From positions 50,001-114,000 of the forward strand of contig JAIUJO010001043.1 of NCBI GenBank assembly GCA_023846275.1: DNA of 64,000 nucleotides. Reading direction: 5' to 3'. Of this stretch, positions 57,801-64,000 are shown one piece after another (the stretch's first letter is position 1; each line of letters begins with the position of its first letter). The notes beneath the pieces are model-generated. The model made no database searches, was not told the origin of the DNA, and worked only from the letters and a program-made list of their open reading frames with translations. This DNA comes from Vanilla planifolia (taxonomy: Eukaryota; Streptophyta; Magnoliopsida; Asparagales; Orchidaceae). The translations under genes were made by a program, and so were the position numbers.

Positions 57801-57886
57801 CACAAATAAATTACAAAGAATAGTAGTTATTTGATTATTTACTTGAATATAGTCAACCATTTCTAAAAGTTTCTAAATTATCAAAC
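57801..57886 (-). repeat. SatB 5' flank up to the LTR target site
   Basis: Reversed distal spacer ending in TTCTAAATTATCAAAC, the usual SatB phrase. In uninterrupted units it continues CATATGTACTTTTAAAAAA. Confidence 0.85.
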
Positions 57887-57891
57887 ATATG
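57887..57891. repeat. Target site duplication, left (ATATG)
   Basis: ATATG immediately before the TG start of the solo LTR. The identical ATATG follows its CA end at 59937. Confidence 0.88.
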
Positions 57892-59936
57892 TGTTAGGCC
57901 ATGCTCTGTTTGATGATATATCCTTAATGTTTAGTAGTTTGTTCTATTAAGGTTGTTTGGTGTGGAATAGGTTTACGTTTAAAAGACAAGCTATATACTT
58001 TCAACATGGTCATCAAGGGATTTCAAAGCAATTTTGGAGTGTTCAATAAGCTATAAAGATTGAAGACATGCGCATCAGCTTTGATAAGCTTTTATTTCTC
58101 TATAGAATAGACAATTAGCTCATTTATTTTAATGCACTATCTTTTCATATCAATTTTTGATCATATTTGGGCATTAAAATTACTTAATCATCTCCTTAAT
58201 TTAGCAAATGAAAATGATTCAATTTTTTAATCCCTCAATTCTTTTTTTGATTCAAATCTTACTTAAACAATACATTGATTAAAAATAATTTTTTTTAAAT
58301 AATTGTTACAACAAAAAAGTTATATTAACTGTTTTATAATTAAATAAATAATAAATTTTATGCTACATTTGAAGGTGTGCTCAAATGCAAAGGTCTCCTA
58401 CTGAGCTTATGCCTGAGCAATGTTTAAGAAAAAATAGTCTAATCTAGATTGAGTTGATCTACTCTCGTCACGATGAGTTCTTGAACTGAATGGGATAAGG
58501 AATTGAATCGAATTGGAAAGGAATTGAACCAAATATATATATGACTTTATTTTAACAGTAGTAAATGTGTATTTTATTAGCCAGCCTAGGTGATTATATC
58601 TTGAGCACACAAATGGTGATCAAATCTGTGTTAGGTTTGATACCTAGGTGAATACTTATAAACACAAAATAAGTTTCATTTCCACAATATGGCACAATGT
58701 CCCTTATGGCTATCTTCGTCCAAAATTGATAGTGCTCAACACCGTTTGACCACTCATTTTTGTGGTCACATATTCTAGATCACCACCGTCTTCAAATAAT
58801 AATCTTCATTTATCCAATCATCTATTTCAAAAGTTGACCAAATGATTACTACTTCATCTGTTATGGTTAAGTGATTACTACTTTTATTTTTTCTTTTTGG
58901 TTTTTGAGAAAATCAATCCTTAATCAAATGACCCTGATCTTTAATTTTTTAATTCTACGATTGAGTACTGATCTTGATTTTTAATATGATTAATCAAATG
59001 ATCCAGATATCATCTAACTTGATCGAATGGCCTTGTTCAAATGGAGCTTGATCTAACCATCTAAAACAAATCCACCATTACAGCATTCGATTAGACAGTT
59101 CAGGTCTCCTTTGTGTCAATCCAACAACTATATTCAACCCTTCCTAATGGCCAAATAACTAGCAAACATTATGGCATCATAATGGCCATTTTGGAAGAAT
59201 ATTTTAAGATCTTTTTAAGTTGTTTGGAGGCAACTTTAGGAATAACTTTTCACTCACATTTTAATTGCTATGATAATCGTTTTCTAAAAATACCTAACCA
59301 TTACAAACTGAACTACTAATGAACATGAATAAGATTTTAACATCTCAAAGAAGAGCAACATCATATTCTATTAAAGAAATTTCCTTTATGGCACCTGAGA
59401 CTTACAACAATTAGATATTCCAAATTCTTCCAACTAAACCTAGTTCTTTTAAGCTTTTATCTTGCTAATTATTTTCATAATTTTGAGCTCTTCGTATCAT
59501 TATATATTCATCAACAAGCATAGGAAATTTTTGATGTTTTTATCGAAAAATTAACTCTAGTTGTATTTTTTTTCTTTTGGGATGGGTGGTCTGATATTTG
59601 TGAAACCTTTATATGAATTTGCTCACATAAAAGACCAAGCAAGTGTTGAGCTCATAAAAGTCCACATTATAGTTGAATTATAGAAAAAAACCTCAGCTTT
59701 TTATTCTTATATTAGTGGAGCTTTTTTTTATCTTAGTTGGGGGTTAACATAGGTTCTTCCTTGAACTGAAGTGCCTAAAAAACTTTATGTACCATTTCTA
59801 CTGTTATTTAATTATAAAAAATATAAAAAATTTTAATAAATTATTTTAAAATAAATGCAATAAAAAAATATTCACAAAATAGTTTAAGAGCATAATTTCC
59901 CCTCTTGTGGAATTTGCACACTCATTTTGCACTTCA
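57892..59936 (+). mobile_element. Complete solo LTR of a plant LTR retrotransposon
   Basis: A 2045-bp element that starts TGTTAGGCC and ends GCACTTCA (canonical TG...CA), with a perfect 5-bp ATATG duplication on each side. The SatB unit resumes in register after it: 57801-61158 minus this element and one ATATG is about 1.31 kb, a normal spacer length. The orientation is inferred from a TATA-like CTAAAAATACC at 59283 followed by R/U5-like sequence near 59715-59790 (GTGGAGC, GGGGTTAACATAGG). Long LTRs of about 2 kb occur in some plant Ty3 and copia lineages. With no internal region left, the lineage cannot be assigned. Two short open frames inside it are not genes. Confidence 0.9.
59283..59293 (+). 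promoter_or_regulatory. Degraded TATA-like site in the solo LTR
   Basis: CTAAAAATACC aligns with CTATAAATACC at 30207 in LTR copy 1, both followed by TAACCATT. One T-to-A change breaks the match to a TATA box. Confidence 0.4.
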
Positions 59937-59941
59937 ATATG
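59937..59941. repeat. Target site duplication, right (ATATG)
   Basis: ATATG directly after the CA end of the solo LTR, matching 57887-57891. SatB spacer continues with TACTTCTAAAAAATTTT. Confidence 0.88.
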
Positions 59942-61158
59942 TACTTCTAAAAAATTTTAACTATTATATAAGCCACAAAATTATCTAATATGAATACTTT
60001 ATTTATATAAAATAAGTAAAAATTACATAAACAATCACTTTCGATAACATAGACAAAAATATATAAGATTTTCTTTCATTCATATAGTTCTTATAAAAAT
60101 GAAATTAAATTATGTAACAAATCTAAATAACAAAAAAATATTTAACTTAAATATTATATATTAAACAATTTAAAATAGAATATTTTGTAAATATTATTAA
60201 TTGATTGCCTAAAAAATTGATAAGAGAGATTAAGATAGCTGTTTTATAAGAGAAAAAAGATGCAAATTGATTAGAGCAAAATAAAGAAAAAATAATAACA
60301 AACTAAGATAAGGGAAGAATTAATGGAGAGGAAAATAAAGGAGAAAAGAAATAGAGACAATAAAAAAATAAATGGAAGATTAAGAGAAATGTGAAAGTAG
60401 AGAAAGTTATAGGTTGGAGAGAGAGGCTATGAAAAATATAAAGAGATAAAAGATAAAGACAAAAATAAAAAATGATAATAAGAGTTAGAAGAAAGTGAGA
60501 GACATTGAGATAAAAAAAACATGACAAATAATTAAATAAAAGATAAGTAATTAAAATTATAATATTTAATAAATATAATTGGTTAATCATATATAATATT
60601 TAATAATATTAAAATATAAGTAGTTGAGGTTTGTTTTTATTTAAGAATATTTAAAATATTTAATGGATATATTTGTTATTAAATTGATATTATTTTATTC
60701 ATAATTAAAATAAAAAAATTACTAAATATTAAATATTGTAATTTTTTAAATATATTATCTTTATATGATGTAATAAAGGTAATAAATATTTAAGTTATTT
60801 AACAAAATGATATAACTCTAAATTTTAAATTTTTAGTAATATAATATTACAACATTTGAAAATTTCTATACTTATCATATCAATATTATTATAAAAATAA
60901 ACTAATTCTAATTAATTAAAATTAATATAGTTACATTGCTTAATATTAAATTATACTAAAGTTATTTATTTTATTATATCAAATCATAAGTCATATTTAT
61001 CATTACATAAAATTCATAAAAATGTTATGTTGTTTTTAATAATTAATTACTAAAATGTTACTTATAAATTATCATTTATAAGAGTTTTACTTTTTAGAAT
61101 TAACATGTTATTAAAATAAAATTTCCTTCAATAGAATATAGACTATGAAAAATATTTA
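59942..61158 (-). repeat. SatB spacer, minus strand, downstream of the LTR
   Basis: Reversed SatB order with a GA-rich block at about 60190-60530. The stretch at about 60040-60160 aligns with 30980-31085 after LTR copy 1. The open frame on the minus strand is low-complexity. Confidence 0.85.
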
Positions 61159-61272
61159 CTACATAAGAACATCTTAGGAGGTCATCGATTCTAATACAAC
61201 TCTCACTTAAGCAAGCTTAACTTTGTATTTTTTATGAGACCTAGTTCATAATGCTTATTTGTTCGTAGATGC
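61159..61272 (-). pseudogene. 5S rRNA pseudogene B22
   Basis: Reversed 5S: TCTTAGGAGGTCATCGATTC, ACAACTCTCACTTAAGCAAG and CTTAACTTTG are recognisable. The 5' third (CATAATGCTTATTTGTTCGT) is diverged. Confidence 0.87.
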
Positions 61273-62188
61273 ATAAAAATCATAGTTATGTGATTATTTT
61301 GTTGAAGATAATGAACATTTTTAAAAATTTTGAAACTTATCAAGCATTTGCACTTGCTAAAAAAATTATGCTTGTTATACATGTCATATTATATTTTAAC
61401 ATCAAGTTTTAGTTACTTCACTTTAATAAATAGTTATTTAAATTATTATTTTTTCATAACTTAGATAATAAATAGTGCATAAGATATTTCTATATTATTT
61501 TATATTTTTTATAAATAAAAAATAATATTCAATAAGTTATTAAATAATAATATATATATTTATCATAAATATTATACATTAAAGTAAGTAGTATAAGAGA
61601 TAACTTAAATATTATTAATTGATAGGCTAAAAATAAGATAATGAAAAAAGAGATAACTATTTTTTGAGAAAGACAATGATAAAGAATGATACGAGAAAAA
61701 ATTTACAGAAAAATAACAATGGAGAGAGATTAGATAAGATTTAATGGAAATGAGAATAAAGGAGAATCCACAAGAGATATAGAGAATAAAAAATTAAGTG
61801 AAAGAGAGAAATAAAAAGTATATAAGGATAATGGATAGAGAGAGGATAAGAAGAATATAATGATATAAAGAATGAAAAGACAAATAGAAGAATTATAATA
61901 AGATAGAATAAAGTTAAAAAATAAGAGAAATATTTAGATAATGAAAAAATATGTGAGAAAGAATTAAATAAAAGTTAAATAATAATAATTAAAAATATAA
62001 TATTTATTAGATATAATAACATAATCAAGTATAATATTTAAGAATAATAAAATATACAAAATATTTAAGTGTTAATTTAATTTTAGAATATTTAAAATAT
62101 TTTCATATAATTTATTATTAATTTCACATTAAGATTTCATTAAAATCAATTGTTGTTAATTAGAAAAAGAAATGCTATTAGAAATTAG
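61273..62188 (-). repeat. SatB spacer, minus strand, shortened
   Basis: A 916-bp spacer with a GA-rich block at about 61620-61960. After the block the sequence soon reaches the next 5S copy, so most of the proximal spacer is deleted. Confidence 0.83.
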
Positions 62189-62303
62189 GACAACATGAGA
62201 ATTTCTCAAGATGTCATCCAACCCAATACTACTCCAACCCAAGCATGCTTAACTTTGGAACTCTATTGTGTTCTAGTGTTTATAATGTTGGTGTGGTTGG
62301 ACA
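62189..62303 (-). pseudogene. 5S rRNA pseudogene B23, well preserved
   Basis: Reversed 5S: AGATGTCATCCAACCCAATA, CTACTCCAACCCAAGCATGC, TTAACTTTGGAACTC and TAATGTTGGTGTGGTTGGAC all align. The A-box to intermediate-element region is nearly intact. Confidence 0.93.
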
Positions 62304-63580
62304 TACATATAAAAGAGAAAAATGATAGATATGTGATTATTTTTTGAAACATTATTGGCATATTTAAAACTTTTGTAAATTATCAAGCAAAAATACTTGT
62401 AAAAGACATTATATTTATTATATATCATAATATAATTTTAATATAAATTAATTTTAGATAAAATTAGTAGAATATTACATAAAACATTATTTTTGGCCAT
62501 TTGCACTATAATACGTAAAATTTTCTTCAATTAAGATATTATTCCCTTAAGTAAAAAATTAAATTTGTTAATAAATACAAATGATGAAATATAAGTTTTT
62601 CATAAATATTAAATTACTAAAGTATGTAATATTAAAGATTTATGAAATATTATTAGTTGATGGGCTAAAAAATAGAAAATAAAAATAAAGAACTATTCTT
62701 TAAGACAGAGAGAAATGGATTAATAAGAGTAAAATAGATATGAAAATTGCAATAGAGAGGGATCAAAGATGATTTAATAAAGTTAAAATAAAATGAGAAA
62801 ATATAGAGGAGATAGAGAGAATAAATAAAAAAATTAATAACAAAGAGAAATAATATAATAAAGATGGATAGATGAGAGATAAAGCCTATGAAAGACATAA
62901 AAAGATAAAGAATAAAGAGAAAGGTAAAAGATTAATAATTAGAGGGATGAGTGAGAGAACATGAGAGATATTAAGATAAAGAGAAAAAGTGAGAAATAAT
63001 ACATTAAAATATTAAATCTTAATATTTTAATGCATAATGGTCATTAAAAATTAAAACATAAATTTATATTTTTATTATTCTTTTTAAAAATTTTGAATAT
63101 TGAAAGAATACTTTTTTATTTAATTTTAATATTATAATATTAATACTTTAAAATAAAAAAATTAATTAAGTAATGAATAATATAATTATTCTAATATATT
63201 ATTTTCATATGATGTTATATAGAAATAAATTTAAATCCTTAATATTAAATATATAATTTTAAAATTATAAGATTCTAAAATATAATATTATTATATTGAA
63301 AAATTTTTATACACATTTGATACATACAATAGTAAGGATAGCTTAATTCTAGTTAATTATTGTTATATAAGTTATTTTGCTCAATATTAATCTGTGTTAA
63401 AATTATTATTTTTTTATATCATGTGATGCATCATATTTATTATTATATAAAATAATAATGATGTTATAAATTTAATAATAATAATTATTTACTAAAATTA
63501 AAATTATGAACTATTATTTACAACAAAATTTTTCAACTTTAACATGTTATGAAAAACTATTGTTGTTCATTACAAATAGC
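62304..63580 (-). repeat. SatB spacer, full length, minus strand
   Basis: Reversed order with a GA-rich block at about 62640-63000, AT spacer on both sides. Nothing coding is seen. Confidence 0.86.
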
Positions 63581-63694
63581 TAGAACATGAGAACATCTTT
63601 AGAAGTCACCCATCGCAATACTACTCTCACCTAAGCATACTTAATATTCAAATTTTAATGAGATCTTGTGGTATTATGTTCGTGTGGTGAGACA
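63581..63694 (-). pseudogene. 5S rRNA pseudogene B24
   Basis: Reversed 5S: TTAGAAGTCACCCATCGCAA, TACTACTCTCACCTAAGCAT and TTTTAATGAGATCTTGTGGT. The C-box side is well kept, while CTTAATATTCAAATTTTAAT shows decay in the centre. Confidence 0.92.
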
Positions 63695-63785
63695 TGCATA
63701 TGAATGAAAATGATCATAGTTGTCTGACTATTTTCTTTTTAAATAATGAACATTTTGCAAAATTTTTGAAATTATCAAACATATA
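63695..63785 (-). repeat. SatB 5' flank up to a second LTR start
   Basis: Reversed distal spacer ending TTGAAATTATCAAACATATA, the same phrase and position as the flank at 57870-57891. The open frame that crosses it into the LTR is incidental. Confidence 0.82.
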
Positions 63786-64000
63786 TGTTCCATCACCCTT
63801 GTGCTTGATGGGTCAAGGCTTGAATGTTTTGCCCTTTATTTTAATGGGCCTGCTTAGTATGAAACAAGTTTGCATGTAAAAAGTAAGCAATGCACTCTTA
63901 ATATGGAGAAGTAATGGTTGTCAAAGCACATGGGATTCTTCAGCAAGCTTGAAAGACTTAAGGCATGTGAATTAGCTTTGATAAGTTTTTATTTTATTAT
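63786..64000 (+). mobile_element. LTR 5' end, second copy (cut by window end)
   Basis: Starts TGTTCCATCACCC and aligns with the solo LTR from 57892: TTGCATGTAAAAAGTAAGCA against TTACGTTTAAAAGACAAGCT, then CATGTGAATTAGCTTTGATA against CATGCGCATCAGCTTTGATA. It lies 92 bp from B24, matching the distance from B21 to the complete LTR. Whether it is solo or full-length cannot be seen here. Confidence 0.82.

Noticed and set aside
58407-58610. A 67-residue minus-strand open frame with mixed amino-acid composition.
   Set aside because: It lies wholly inside the non-coding solo LTR and resembles no known protein.
59931-59950. ACTTCAATATGTACTTCT after the LTR end looked like a decayed tRNA primer-binding site.
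   Set aside because: It is better explained as the ATATG target duplication followed by the normal SatB spacer TACTTTTAAAAAA, so the element is a solo LTR.
63694-63879. A 61-residue + strand open frame near the right end.
   Set aside because: It crosses the junction between satellite flank and LTR, so it cannot be an old coding unit.

Overview
The window looks like intergenic heterochromatin from a land plant, most likely a flowering plant. It is extremely AT-rich. It holds at least 23 decayed copies of a plant-type 5S rRNA gene, whose 3' ends resemble GAAGTCCTTGTGTTGCA, and pieces of a long plant-style LTR. I found no believable protein-coding gene. Every longer open frame is a by-product of GAA-repeat, TA-repeat, CT-rich or satellite sequence, so I list no CDS. 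The species cannot be named from this sequence.

Layout. (1) 1-3057: a short AAT repeat runs into about 3 kb of imperfect GAA/AAG repeat, almost all purine on the + strand. (2) 3058-29949: a very diverged tandem satellite, here called SatA, with a monomer of about 0.42 kb and roughly 65 copies. It lies in four blocks of alternating orientation (+, -, +, -), with switches near 6475, 12220 and 25530. (3) 29950-33066: LTR fragments mixed with minus-strand pieces of a second satellite. (4) 33067-56115: that second satellite, SatB, on the + strand. Each full unit is about 1.3-1.4 kb: a 5S rRNA pseudogene, an AT-rich spacer, a CT-rich block of about 0.3 kb, then a second AT-rich spacer. Many units have internal deletions or duplications. 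(5) 56116-64000: SatB in the opposite orientation. It is interrupted at 57892-59936 by a complete solo LTR (TG...CA, 2045 bp, perfect 5-bp duplication ATATG) and at 63786 by the start of a second copy.

The main result is the composite architecture. A 5S gene with an unusually long spacer was amplified as a satellite and has decayed, largely at CpG sites. One LTR insertion, about 90 bp upstream of the 5S copy, recurs at the same position in separate units, so it was probably co-amplified with the satellite. Some pseudogenes keep good matches to the internal Pol III promoter and are followed by T-runs. Nothing in the sequence shows that they are transcribed.
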